Shown here: positions 55,701 to 62,277 of the stretch, one piece after another
Numbering within the stretch: the first letter of the stretch is position 1
Layout: each line of letters starts with the position of its first letter
Program-made: the position numbers and the translations under genes
The notes under the pieces: generated by a model
Seen by the model: only the letters and a program-made list of their open reading frames with translations
Told to the model about the DNA's origin: nothing
Databases searched by the model: none
Source: Lachnospiraceae bacterium
GTDB lineage: Bacteria; Bacillota; Clostridia; Lachnospirales; Lachnospiraceae
Direction of reading: 5' to 3'
Assembly (NCBI GenBank): GCA_016280395.1
Contig: JAEEGQ010000163.1
Span: 23,197-87,196 of the forward strand
Length of the DNA stretch: 64,000 nt

Positions 55701-56181
55701 CAAGCTCCTCCATGGTCTCACAGAAAGCCTCAAAACGCTGTATGCTCTCGTAATGGTAAAGCGGCCCGCCGGCATAGACCATCCTGCGGCAGCCATGAAC
55801 ATCATACATGTGCTTTACCATCTGGCGGATAAGGTTTTTATTGTCGTTCCCGACATAATGGAATCCTTCGACATAATAAGAAATGCTAACAACGGGGACT
55901 TTGACTTTTTTCAGTCTTTCCACCGTGGCAGTGATGACATCCGGATTTTCGGTATTCGAACAATCAAAGATAAACCCGTCGAAATCGTCGTAGTCTATCT
56001 GTTCGTAAAGAGAGTATTCGCCTTCGTTGAATTTCTCATCATGGCTCAGATTGCCGTTGGTATTAAAGGTATAAAGGCAAATGTCCACACCGAGTTCTTT
56101 GGCACCCTTTTTTATTCCGTCCACCCATCCGTAAGTCACGTATCTGCGCCATCCGTCGGTTATCAAAGCGATCTTTTTCAT
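52780..56181 (-). CDS. Sugar-sensor / diguanylate cyclase / GH53 endo-galactanase fusion
   Basis: A single 1133-residue frame with several domains. Residues 1-285 are a LacI/GalR-type periplasmic-binding fold (MKKIALITDGWRRY, VFICANDNIAAG, VTGFDNLDKAAYYKPQIASV) lacking the DNA-binding head. Residues 325-455 look like a GAF-type domain. Residues 465-612 are a GGDEF domain with FDVDHFKTINDTYGHDFGD and GGDEF at 547-551; no RxxD site. Residues 635-965 are glycoside hydrolase family 53 (arabinogalactan endo-beta-1,4-galactanase): GADISSV, IRLRIWNEP, DFHYSDFWADPG, acid/base Glu771 in QIGNEI and nucleophile Glu874 in VVETAHPW. Residues 995-1133 are a beta-rich carbohydrate-binding-like domain. There is no signal peptide, so all parts should be cytoplasmic. 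AAGGAG precedes the ATG. Confidence 0.93.
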   Translation of the reverse strand: MKKIALITDGWRRYVTYGWVDGIKKGAKELGVDICLYTFNTNGNLSHDEKFNEGEYSLYEQIDYDDFDGFIFDCSNTENPDVITATVERLKKVKVPVVSISYYVEGFHYVGNDNKNLIRQMVKHMYDVHGCRRMVYAGGPLYHYESIQRFEAFCETMEELGLPVTEESYMFGDFDFDTGVRYFTEWVEAGKEFPDVFICANDNIAAGICKEATNRGYSIPKDFRVTGFDNLDKAAYYKPQIASVNHNRGTLSYRAFEVLNALMNNEEVDIYTYMHSEIVPAETCGCPNTGLVDYRDYAKWQIDYTVDLNRHEEHTLELEKRFAECRNISGLFESFAGFIRNIDCDGLFILVDKALMEAMPESSFSEDRLDRDSLIVVAGEDRGKRLYSVRNYNDVMDYLASAEHSRDYMFFPIHFRNRRVGMTILLEPDFLYDHSQFYDSHHTFVNRLQNLFIQTQLENAAARMKGLYNRDVLTGLYNRITYNEMILPRFELYRRDKIVCAVCFFDVDHFKTINDTYGHDFGDRVLLTISEALKVYKPLDSYAYRFGGDEFVVFIPYATEAKVARFIGRVHDGLLERNIEVSSGVIYTDPESSHTPEEYLVMADKHMYEVKRARHSEPGAKPITGKPFKKPRFLKGADISSVPGKEDLGLVFRDQDGNPGDPLDLLAKNGINSIRLRIWNEPANVPESGGYCDLSHTIAMARRIKDHDMHFMLDFHYSDFWADPGQQRKPAAWEGLDLEGLTKAVYEYTHHVLAELSANDALPDMVQIGNEIRSGMLFPEGAVPDYQALAALVNAGIRAVRDISEDIAVMIHLDQGGRFFILRDWFDAMFAAGMEKIDAIGISFYSFWHGTFKDLKDSMAQLIDRYKLPVYVVETAHPWRHCEAEHINKEMMKMAGLPAGIEEQEKSLSLVMQIASNVSGGRGTGVYYWEPLCFPDKNISSWDENMGMMDTEGRFLPSFAAFKDFDPAHPSVPNLDRYIASLYRKKSEELPPAGTDLIPEGEFTDVTSGWWTWRKPDDVEMSCENGELSFSSISNFIFELCRDIRVDKAGKYRLSVEYRGTNTTGVRVRLYLKRVTCNEEVIVEKEIYPSDIDFTLNSLDIEISEPGNARIGLRVDAPPVYGKIRNFRFVELD

Positions 56182-56207
56182 GTCCTGTTCTCCTTATTCT
56201 GGGAAAC

Positions 56208-56241
56208 GTGATCCTCCCACCGGATCACTTTTAAGACTATA
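56208..56241 (-). promoter_or_regulatory. Dyad and candidate -10 box ahead of the sensor-GGDEF-GH53 gene
   Basis: GTGATCC (56208-56214) and GGATCAC (56222-56228) are a perfect 7-bp dyad with a 7-base centre. On the minus strand TATAGT (56241-56236) lies just upstream, so the dyad covers the expected transcription start and could be an operator or a 5' RNA hairpin. No good -35 box is present. Confidence 0.4.
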
Positions 56242-56285
56242 CGCAATACTGTACACCTTCACCCTTAATGAGCGGCCGGCGGCCT

Positions 56286-56726
56286 TCACACAAGCTTTAA
56301 CCTGTAGACTTCACAACCGTCATAAATCTCATCAAACTTAAAACCATACTTCCCGGCGATATGCCTGGTCACTTCCTGTTCGGGATCGCACTCGATCACG
56401 GCATTCATTCCAAGCTTTCGTGCTTCTTCTATCATCATTTCCGTGAGTCTTGAGGCAAAGCCCTTACCCCATTCGGACCTGTTGAGAAGCCAGCCAAGCT
56501 CGTATGAATCTTCTTCATACTGATGAAAGATGACATACCCTATATATCTTCCGTCATCATCCTCTGCGGCATGTATGCTGCGTTCCTCTGAGTTAAGCAC
56601 ATCATCGAGCAAAGCCTGTGTATCCTCCATGCTGTAAGGATCCTCGATATATTTCATGACCTCGGGATCGGACAATGTCCTGTACAGATCCTCAAGATCG
56701 CTTTCCATGAATTCTCTTATCTTCAT
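56286..56726 (-). CDS. GNAT-family N-acetyltransferase
   Basis: A 146-residue acetyl-CoA-dependent acetyltransferase. It has the N-terminal KIREFMESDLEDLYRTLSDPEVMKY, a motif A region NRSEWGKGFASRLTEMMIEEARKLG (Gln/Arg-x-x-Gly-x-Gly/Ala variant) and the C-terminal KYGFKFDEIYDG. It is similar in style to RimJ/RimL-type enzymes; the substrate is unknown. ATG 56726 has an AAGGGG ribosome site and is preferred to one 27 bases upstream. It lies 49 bases after the PAS-GGDEF gene. Confidence 0.88.
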   Translation of the reverse strand: MKIREFMESDLEDLYRTLSDPEVMKYIEDPYSMEDTQALLDDVLNSEERSIHAAEDDDGRYIGYVIFHQYEEDSYELGWLLNRSEWGKGFASRLTEMMIEEARKLGMNAVIECDPEQEVTRHIAGKYGFKFDEIYDGCEVYRLKLV

Positions 56727-56775
56727 GAATTTTGCCCCTTCTGTATCCGGCACGGTGTCCCGCGCGTCTTAAACG

Positions 56776-58236
56776 TCATATTTCGATTATCGTGTATGTA
56801 TCTCTCGTCTTCTTTGATTCGTACAGCGCCTTGTCCGCGGTCTTTATCAGGTTGCTGACAAGCTCTGTGCCGTATGCTGCTCCAAAGCTCATGGTTATGC
56901 GCAAATCCCTATTGTTCTCAAAAACGGTCTTTCCGACCTCCGATCTGAGCTTTGCAAGCTTATTTTCAAGGTTTTCCCTTGTGATGTCAAAGAACACGAT
57001 CATGAACTCGTCGCCGCCGTAACGGATGACAACATCGCCCTTTCTGACCGACTTGTCAAGGATCTGAGCAACCCTGCGGATAGCCTCGTCCCCACACTGG
57101 TGGCCGGCTGTGTCGTTGACCTCCTTGAAAAGATCGATGTCAGCCATGACCACGGCCTTGCACGGTTCATAGATGAGCTTTTCATCAAGGAATTTCCTGT
57201 TCCTGATCTTCGAAAGGGAATCAGTATACATCTCCGTTTCGAATTCGGATATCTTTTTCTGCTGGGCAAGGTTCTGCAGCTTGGCTTCGGTTGTATCCTG
57301 ACAGCCGTATACGATATGCGCAAGGCTGCCGTCTTCATTCCTGTCGCCGACCATAAAGATGCCGTCATACCAGCGCTGCGCGCTTTCGCTGTAGAATTCC
57401 ATGCTTGTGGTTCCGTGCTCATTTATGGCTTCAAGGATCTTGTCCTTATCAAGCCATTCGTACAGCCTCTTGCGGAAGCTCTTGGCAACCGACGAAGCAA
57501 CGTTGTTCCTCAGGAACCGGATCGCGTCGGGGTCCTTGGGAACTTTCTCCACATATTCGTTGGTGCTTATCATGCGGTAGCTCATATCGTTGACATCAAT
57601 AAACATGGAGAAATTGAATATCTTGCCGATAGCCTCTATGATCTTTAAGTATTCCTCAAGCTCCTGCTGCGCGGTAATATCGCGATAGCAGCCCATGTAT
57701 ATCTCGAGAGAGCCGTCATCCGGCCGTCTGATGAACCTTCCGGCTCCCGTTACCCATATGATGCTGCCGTCTTTTTTCTGCATACGGTATGTTGCATGCG
57801 TTATGTCGGGCAGTTCGCGATGGATACGCACGGAATCCCAGAACAGTTTGACTATTGCGTCTTTTTCCTCCGGAACAAGGGTTTTCACCCAGCTTTCAAA
57901 TTCATCGGGCAGGTCCTCAAGGCCGTCATAACCGAGCATTTGGCGTGTCTCGTCGTTAAACTCAAAGGAAAGCATGTTCTCATCGCGGTCAAAAGTACAG
58001 AAATACATACCTGCCTTAAGGCCTTTCGCAAACATGTCTTCTCTGTATTTAGCGATCCTGTATTTGCTGTTCGCTTCGTCCAGCCTTCTGTTGCATTCTG
58101 TCAGGATATCGTGCATCTCAGCAGGATAAGCCGACACATCAAAAAGTTCCGAAATATCTTCAACAGCCACGCTTGCCTCGGCGGCAAACTTTCCTATGCC
58201 GTTATCAATACTCTCAGAAATAGCTTTCTTGTCCAT
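56776..58236 (-). CDS. PAS-GGDEF diguanylate cyclase
   Basis: A 486-residue soluble protein. A helical N-terminal region precedes a PAS domain (about 72-190; FNDETRQMLGY, DGSIIWVTGAGRFI, GCYRDITAQQE). A second PAS-like segment (about 200-320) follows, then the GGDEF domain (335-486) with ADIDLFKEVNDTAGHQCGD and GGDEF at 407-411. An RxxD product-inhibition site is present (Arg398, Asp401) five residues before GGDEF, so this is the one cyclase here with visible feedback control. The signal is unknown. ATG 58236 follows GGGAG by 5 bases. A promoter with extended -10 lies at 58349-58321. Confidence 0.9.
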   Translation of the reverse strand: MDKKAISESIDNGIGKFAAEASVAVEDISELFDVSAYPAEMHDILTECNRRLDEANSKYRIAKYREDMFAKGLKAGMYFCTFDRDENMLSFEFNDETRQMLGYDGLEDLPDEFESWVKTLVPEEKDAIVKLFWDSVRIHRELPDITHATYRMQKKDGSIIWVTGAGRFIRRPDDGSLEIYMGCYRDITAQQELEEYLKIIEAIGKIFNFSMFIDVNDMSYRMISTNEYVEKVPKDPDAIRFLRNNVASSVAKSFRKRLYEWLDKDKILEAINEHGTTSMEFYSESAQRWYDGIFMVGDRNEDGSLAHIVYGCQDTTEAKLQNLAQQKKISEFETEMYTDSLSKIRNRKFLDEKLIYEPCKAVVMADIDLFKEVNDTAGHQCGDEAIRRVAQILDKSVRKGDVVIRYGGDEFMIVFFDITRENLENKLAKLRSEVGKTVFENNRDLRITMSFGAAYGTELVSNLIKTADKALYESKKTRDTYTIIEI

Positions 58237-58320
58237 AAAAACTCCCTCTGTCTGTTTTATAACAGAACAGCGATCCCGTTTTATCCGGGGATCACCCACA
58301 TTTTTATAAGTCTAAAGATG

Positions 58321-58349
58321 ATTATAACACACTTTGCTCAAAACACAAA
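58321..58349 (-). promoter_or_regulatory. Promoter of the PAS-GGDEF gene
   Basis: Minus-strand TGTTATAAT (58329-58321) is an extended -10 box with a perfect TATAAT; a weak TTTGTG -35 lies 17 bases upstream. The leader before the ATG at 58236 is about 78 bases. Confidence 0.6.
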
Positions 58350-58377
58350 AAATAAGTTCTTCTTTCCGTTATTTTTT

Positions 58378-58468
58378 TGAGCCACAGTGGTCGTTTCTGA
58401 GTCACCGGGGTCGTTTCTCGGTGACTCACTTTCCGAATGAGTCACCGGGGTCGTTTCTCACTGACTCA
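58378..58468. repeat. Array of three TGAGTCACCG palindromic repeats
   Basis: Copy 1 (58378-58397) is a decayed half unit, TGAGCCACAGTGGTCGTTTC. Copy 2 (58398-58428) has arms TGAGTCACCG and CGGTGACTCA around GGGTCGTTTCT. Copy 3 (58438-58468) has the same left arm and core but ends CTCACTGACTCA. Copy 2 abuts copy 1; copies 2 and 3 are 9 bases apart. The stop and last codons of the MocR gene lie inside this array. Confidence 0.9.
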
Positions 58469-59532
58469 TTTGCATTACGTCGCATTTTTCGCCGGATGCG
58501 GTTGATATGCCGCTCAAAATCGCCGCTCTCGATAAGCTCGCATAGCAGGTACTGCTCCAATGTCGGGACGGTACATGAATAGAATCCGAGCTTTTCTGAA
58601 AACACGGGAACAAGCGGTTTGGGGAGCACCATATAGCCCGCGCGCAAGGCCGGCGAAACCGTGCGCGTGAAGGTATTCAGATATATCACATTTTGGCTGC
58701 CGGAATTTGAAAATACGGTTTCTTCATGCTTTCGCAAAAAAGAAAATTCGGACTCGAAATCATCCTCAACAATATAGCGCCCGGGCTCCTGCCCCCATCT
58801 GATGTACTCATTGCGTTTTGAAGCATCCGCCGTGACACCGCTCGGAAAGCTGCGGTACGGAGTAATGTGCAGCACTGAAGCAGCTGCACCGGCAAGCGCA
58901 TCGGAGCGGATGCCTTTGTTCCCGAGTGGCAGCATTTCCACCTTGACGCTGCGCGAGCGGTATACCTGCTCTATCTTTTCATAAGACGGCGCTTCAATGG
59001 CATAAACACGCTCACGCCCGAGCAGCTCGACCACAAGGCCGTACAGATACTCGGCGCCGGAACCGATGACGATCTGTTCGGGAGTCACCATCATGCCGCG
59101 GTTACGCGCAAGATAGCCTGCAAGCGCCTCCCGCAGCCGGTCCACGCCCCGGGAAGGTGAGCGCAAAAGAAGTGTCTCGCCCTCTTCACTGAGAACGCGG
59201 CGCACGGCTCTTGCCAGTGTCGGAAAAGGGAAGGATGTCTCGGGAAGGTGCAGGGGAACGCTCTTTGCCGGAGCCTCCGCATAAGCAGGCGAATGCGCAA
59301 ATCCGTCATCCCTGCGGAATATAACATAAAAACCGCTGCGTGCCCTGGCTTCGATATAGCCCTCCTGACTCAAAATGTCATAGCTGTGCTCTACGGTTAC
59401 GGCGCTTAGCCCCCGCTCTTCCGCAAGCATCCTGCGTGACGGCATACGGCTCCCGTACGGCCAGATTCCCTGTATTATCTCATCCCGCAGCGTCTCATAT
59501 AAACTGATATAATTTGGCTTTTCTCTTTTCAT
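58426..59532 (-). CDS. C-terminally truncated MocR/PdxR-type regulator
   Basis: A 368-residue fusion of a GntR winged helix (residues 1-70; PSRRMLAEERGLSAVTVEHSYD) and a class I aminotransferase-like domain. MocR proteins are usually about 450-500 residues; here the last 90 or so are missing and the final residues (356-365, ESVRNDPGDS) are encoded by a palindromic repeat. The PLP-binding lysine position is Arg290 in NTFTRTVSPALRAGY, and the usual H-Q-F-P motif is altered to Y-R-S-F-P. PLP binding is therefore doubtful. The gene is richer in G+C than its neighbours. It is divergent from the YggS/PdxY genes, so it probably once controlled vitamin B6 salvage. No ribosome site is visible; TATAAT lies 6 bases before the ATG. 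Confidence 0.82.
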   Translation of the reverse strand: MKREKPNYISLYETLRDEIIQGIWPYGSRMPSRRMLAEERGLSAVTVEHSYDILSQEGYIEARARSGFYVIFRRDDGFAHSPAYAEAPAKSVPLHLPETSFPFPTLARAVRRVLSEEGETLLLRSPSRGVDRLREALAGYLARNRGMMVTPEQIVIGSGAEYLYGLVVELLGRERVYAIEAPSYEKIEQVYRSRSVKVEMLPLGNKGIRSDALAGAAASVLHITPYRSFPSGVTADASKRNEYIRWGQEPGRYIVEDDFESEFSFLRKHEETVFSNSGSQNVIYLNTFTRTVSPALRAGYMVLPKPLVPVFSEKLGFYSCTVPTLEQYLLCELIESGDFERHINRIRRKMRRNANESVRNDPGDSFGK

Positions 59533-59537
59533 CTGGT

Positions 59538-59543
59538 ATTATA
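59538..59543 (-). promoter_or_regulatory. -10 box abutting the MocR start codon
   Basis: Minus-strand TATAAT ends 5 bases before the ATG at 59532, which would place transcription start at or within the start codon and make the mRNA leaderless. The absence of a ribosome site agrees; no consensus -35 box is present. Confidence 0.45.
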
Positions 59544-59563
59544 AAAATCTCACATTCTGGCTC

Positions 59564-59592
59564 TTTTCATAAAACCAATCATAATATATACT
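59564..59592 (+). promoter_or_regulatory. Promoter of the YggS-PdxY operon
   Basis: TTTTCA (59564-59569) and TATACT (59587-59592) are 17 bases apart and lead to the YggS-like gene. The region is shared with the divergent MocR gene, the usual place for MocR/PdxR binding sites. Confidence 0.55.
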
Positions 59593-59663
59593 ATCGTCAT
59601 TATCAAGTCAAGGCGATGTCTGAAACAAAACGCCTTGAAACAATTAATAGACAGAGGCCTTCC

Positions 59664-60422
59664 ATGAGCAGCGAAGAGATAACAAAGACCAACATTGCGG
59701 AAAATATAAGTAATGTCCGGAACATAATCAAAAGCGCATGCGAAAGATGCGGGCGCGATCCCGGGGAAATAACACTTATCGCTGTAAGCAAAACAAAGCC
59801 TTTTACTGATATCCTTGAAGCATTTGCAGCGGGCGCGACAGCCTTTGGCGAAAATTATGTCCAGGAACTGACGAACAAGATCGGGCAAAATGAAAGTCTT
59901 GCTACCCCGAAACCGATAGAGTGGCATATGATCGGGCACCTTCAGAAAAACAAGGTAAAATACCTTGTCGGCCGTACAGCGCTTATCCACTCGGTAGATT
60001 CCGTATCCCTTGCGGAACAGATCGAGAAAGAGGCTGCAAAAAAAGACCTTTCGGTCCGTATCCTTCTCGAAGTCAATGTTGCGCGTGAAGCAAGCAAATT
60101 CGGGTTCGATACAGACAGCCTGCTGCACGCTGCGAAGGAAATATCCGCTCTTCCGCATGTCAAAGTCCTTGGTCTTATGACCTCTGCGCCCGTTACCGAA
60201 AATGCCGAAACAAACAGGGTATACTTTCGTAAGCTCAACACGCTTGCAAAGGAGCTTGCTGCAGAAAAACTGCTTGCAATAGCGGACGGCCAGAGTCCTG
60301 TCCTTTCCATGGGAATGACAGGCGATTATGAAGTTGCGATCGAAGAAGGTGCAACAATGGTCCGTATCGGAACGGCCATTTTCGGAAAAAGAGATTATCT
60401 AAACGGAGGAAACAAAACATGA
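59664..60422 (+). CDS. PLP homeostasis protein, YggS/PLPBP family
   Basis: A 252-residue PLP-binding alanine-racemase-fold barrel without known catalysis, involved in vitamin B6 balance. Motifs are TLIAVSKTKP with the PLP lysine, FGENYVQEL, WHMIGHLQKNKVKYL, LLEVNVAREASKFGF, VLGLMTSAP, LSMGMTGDYEVAIEEGATMVRIGTAIFG. Longer starts exist, but ATG 59664 has GAGG 6 bases upstream and gives the normal N terminus. Its stop overlaps the pyridoxamine kinase start (ATGA), so both are co-translated, a sensible pairing. Confidence 0.93.
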   Translation: MSSEEITKTNIAENISNVRNIIKSACERCGRDPGEITLIAVSKTKPFTDILEAFAAGATAFGENYVQELTNKIGQNESLATPKPIEWHMIGHLQKNKVKYLVGRTALIHSVDSVSLAEQIEKEAAKKDLSVRILLEVNVAREASKFGFDTDSLLHAAKEISALPHVKVLGLMTSAPVTENAETNRVYFRKLNTLAKELAAEKLLAIADGQSPVLSMGMTGDYEVAIEEGATMVRIGTAIFGKRDYLNGGNKT

Positions 60423-61252
60423 AAAGAATACTGACGATACAGGACATCTCCTGCTTTGGCAAATGCTCTCTTACAGTGGCTCTTCCCATTCTGTCGTCAA
60501 TGGGAATCGAAACAGCGATCCTTCCCACTGCAGTCTTAAGCACACATACCCTTTTCAAGGGCTTCACCTGCAAGGACCTGTCGGATCAGCTTAAACCCAT
60601 CACGGATCACTGGAAGAACGAAGGCATCACTTTCGACGCGATCTATACAGGGTATCTCGGTACCGAAGAAGAAATTGATACGGTCATAAATATAATTGAT
60701 ATGTTCAGGGATAAAGACACACTTGTGTTTGTGGATCCTGCCATGGGAGACAACGGGAAGCTGTATGCTGCCTTTAACGAGCATTATGCAAAGAAAAATG
60801 CCGACCTTTGCGCAATTGCCGACATTGCCGATCCCAACATAACCGAAGCCGCATACCTGACGGGTCTTCCTTACAAAGAAGAATATACCGAAGACTATGT
60901 GAAGGAGCTGCTTTTTGCCCTTGCGGACATCGGAACAAAGACCCCGATCCTTACAGGCGTCTCCCTCGCCGAAGGAAAAACCGGCGCAATGGGCTATGAT
61001 GCCGGAAAGAACGAGTTTTTCATATATCAGAATGACAGGATCCCGAAATCTTATCACGGCACGGGCGATATCTTTTCAAGTGTGCTTGCCGGTGCTTTCG
61101 TCCTTGGCAAAGACAGAACAAGCGCACTAAAGCTCGCAGCGGATTATACCGCCAATACCATTGCCGAAACACTAAAAGACCCGAAGGATCCCTGGTACGG
61201 TGTGAACTTTGAAGCGACCATACCGCAGCTTGTCGAGGCAATAAAAAAATGA
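60419..61252 (+). CDS. Pyridoxamine/pyridoxal kinase
   Basis: A 277-residue ribokinase-fold kinase that phosphorylates B6 vitamers (PdxY/PdxK type). Motifs are ILTIQDISCFGKCSLTVALP, PTAVLSTHT, FVDPAMGDNGKLY, DIADPNITEAAYLTG and the catalytic GTGDIFSSVLAG near residue 215. GGAGG precedes the ATG. The TGA stop codon (61250-61252) is the first three bases of a TGAGTCACCG repeat copy, so the repeat defines the 3' end. It forms an operon with the YggS-like gene and lies beside a MocR regulator. Confidence 0.93.
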   Translation: MKRILTIQDISCFGKCSLTVALPILSSMGIETAILPTAVLSTHTLFKGFTCKDLSDQLKPITDHWKNEGITFDAIYTGYLGTEEEIDTVINIIDMFRDKDTLVFVDPAMGDNGKLYAAFNEHYAKKNADLCAIADIADPNITEAAYLTGLPYKEEYTEDYVKELLFALADIGTKTPILTGVSLAEGKTGAMGYDAGKNEFFIYQNDRIPKSYHGTGDIFSSVLAGAFVLGKDRTSALKLAADYTANTIAETLKDPKDPWYGVNFEATIPQLVEAIKK

Positions 61253-61356
61253 GTCACCGGGGGTGTTTCCCGCTGCCTCATTAAAGTGAGTCACCGGGGG
61301 CATTTCTCACTGACTAATAAAATGAGTCACCGGGAAACGACCCCGGTGACTCATTT
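61250..61356. repeat. Array of three TGAGTCACCG palindromic repeats, the last a likely terminator
   Basis: Copy 1 (61250-61280) and copy 2 (61287-61317) begin TGAGTCACCGGGGG and end in degraded right arms. Copy 3 (61323-61353) is inverted relative to the others. Including flanks its arms AAATGAGTCACCGGG (61320-61334) and CCCGGTGACTCATTT (61342-61356) are a perfect 15-bp stem with a 7-base loop, a strong candidate bidirectional terminator between the pyridoxamine kinase and MerR genes. Copies are 6 and 5 bases apart. Confidence 0.9.
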
Positions 61357-61369
61357 ACACTTTCAATAT

Positions 61370-62173
61370 TCATCCTACCGGGAAGCAGGCTTCCGTCACG
61401 TATTCATCCGGATTCTTGGTCTGCGCCGGACTTACATGATAGATATTGAACATATGACCATTCATCTTATAGCCGTTTGCCTTGATCCATGATACCACTG
61501 TTGCATATGCATCACCCATCTGATCGTAAGTACCTTTAATGATGCAGCTTGCAACCTTTACCGCGGGAAGTGTTTTGAACTTCACATGTTCCGTATCGCT
61601 GTAAGAACCATTTACGGTCATCCATGCGACTATCTCAACATCGCTTTCCTTGTACTCATCATCAAGAAACTCCGCAGCTGCAAGGCATGGATCCGACGGC
61701 ACAAGATTATTGCACTCTCCCATCATTGTGCTCCACAACAGGCCTTCATCCTCGTAGTGAGGAACCACCATCCGCACTGTGGCAGCATATCTCTCGGGAA
61801 TTGTCTTCACTGTTACATCAAAACTCATATTCTGCTCCTTCCTCAGCCTCTTTCGGGCCGTTTCCAGAAGCATCAGTTTATACGCCGTTTCCTTGGAAAG
61901 CTTCAACAGCTCTTTCTGTCTCTCGGACAAAAAGGCATCCATCTTTTCTTTATCATCATAACTGTCAAGGATCTTGATCATATCCGCAAGCGAAAAACCC
62001 ATATCTTTAAGCGAAGTGATCCTTGCGACGGTAAAAAGCTGTTCCTCACGATAATAGCGATATCCCGTAAAGTCATCGATCTCTGCGGGTTTCAGAAGTC
62101 CGATATCGTCGTAGTGGCGTAACATTCTGATGCTTACTCTGGATAGTTTTGAAAAATCACCAATCTTAAGCAT
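61370..62173 (-). CDS. MerR-family regulator with GyrI-like effector domain
   Basis: A 267-residue regulator. The N-terminal MerR winged helix (residues 1-70) reads LKIGDFSKLSRVSIRMLRHYDDIGLLKPAEID and YRYYREEQLFTVARI. A dimerising coiled coil (about 75-115) leads to a GyrI/BmrR-like ligand-binding domain (120-267) ending with YHVSPAQTKNPDEYVTEACFPV. It resembles the BltR/BmrR type that responds to lipophilic or aromatic compounds. GGAGG is 9 bases before the ATG. The upstream promoter at 62242-62212 has the long 19-base spacing bound and remodelled by MerR proteins, so autoregulation is likely. Confidence 0.92.
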   Translation of the reverse strand: MLKIGDFSKLSRVSIRMLRHYDDIGLLKPAEIDDFTGYRYYREEQLFTVARITSLKDMGFSLADMIKILDSYDDKEKMDAFLSERQKELLKLSKETAYKLMLLETARKRLRKEQNMSFDVTVKTIPERYAATVRMVVPHYEDEGLLWSTMMGECNNLVPSDPCLAAAEFLDDEYKESDVEIVAWMTVNGSYSDTEHVKFKTLPAVKVASCIIKGTYDQMGDAYATVVSWIKANGYKMNGHMFNIYHVSPAQTKNPDEYVTEACFPVG

Positions 62174-62211
62174 TTGTATTTTCCTCCATGGATGTTTTTG
62201 AGCTCACTAAA

Positions 62212-62242
62212 ACGATAAACCCTTACATAATGTTAGAGTCAA
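62212..62242 (-). promoter_or_regulatory. MerR-type promoter and operator
   Basis: Minus-strand TTGACT (62242-62237) and TATCGT (62217-62212) are 19 bases apart, the spacing typical of MerR-activated promoters. The spacer contains the imperfect dyad CTAACAT-T-ATGTAAG, where such regulators bind. Confidence 0.65.
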
Positions 62243-62277
62243 GATGTTTTTTTATTTTTTTTAAGAATTTTTTTCTA

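Noticed and set aside
54970-56211. 413-residue open frame on the plus strand
   Set aside because: It mirrors the sensor half of the fusion gene on the other strand, where codon use and domain motifs are clear.
58300-58425. Frameshifted remainder of the MocR C terminus
   Set aside because: All frames in this stretch were read and none continues the aminotransferase domain; the sequence is repeat and promoter.
58378-58468. CRISPR array
   Set aside because: Units are palindromic, gaps are 0-9 bases rather than uniform spacers of about 30, and no cas gene is nearby.
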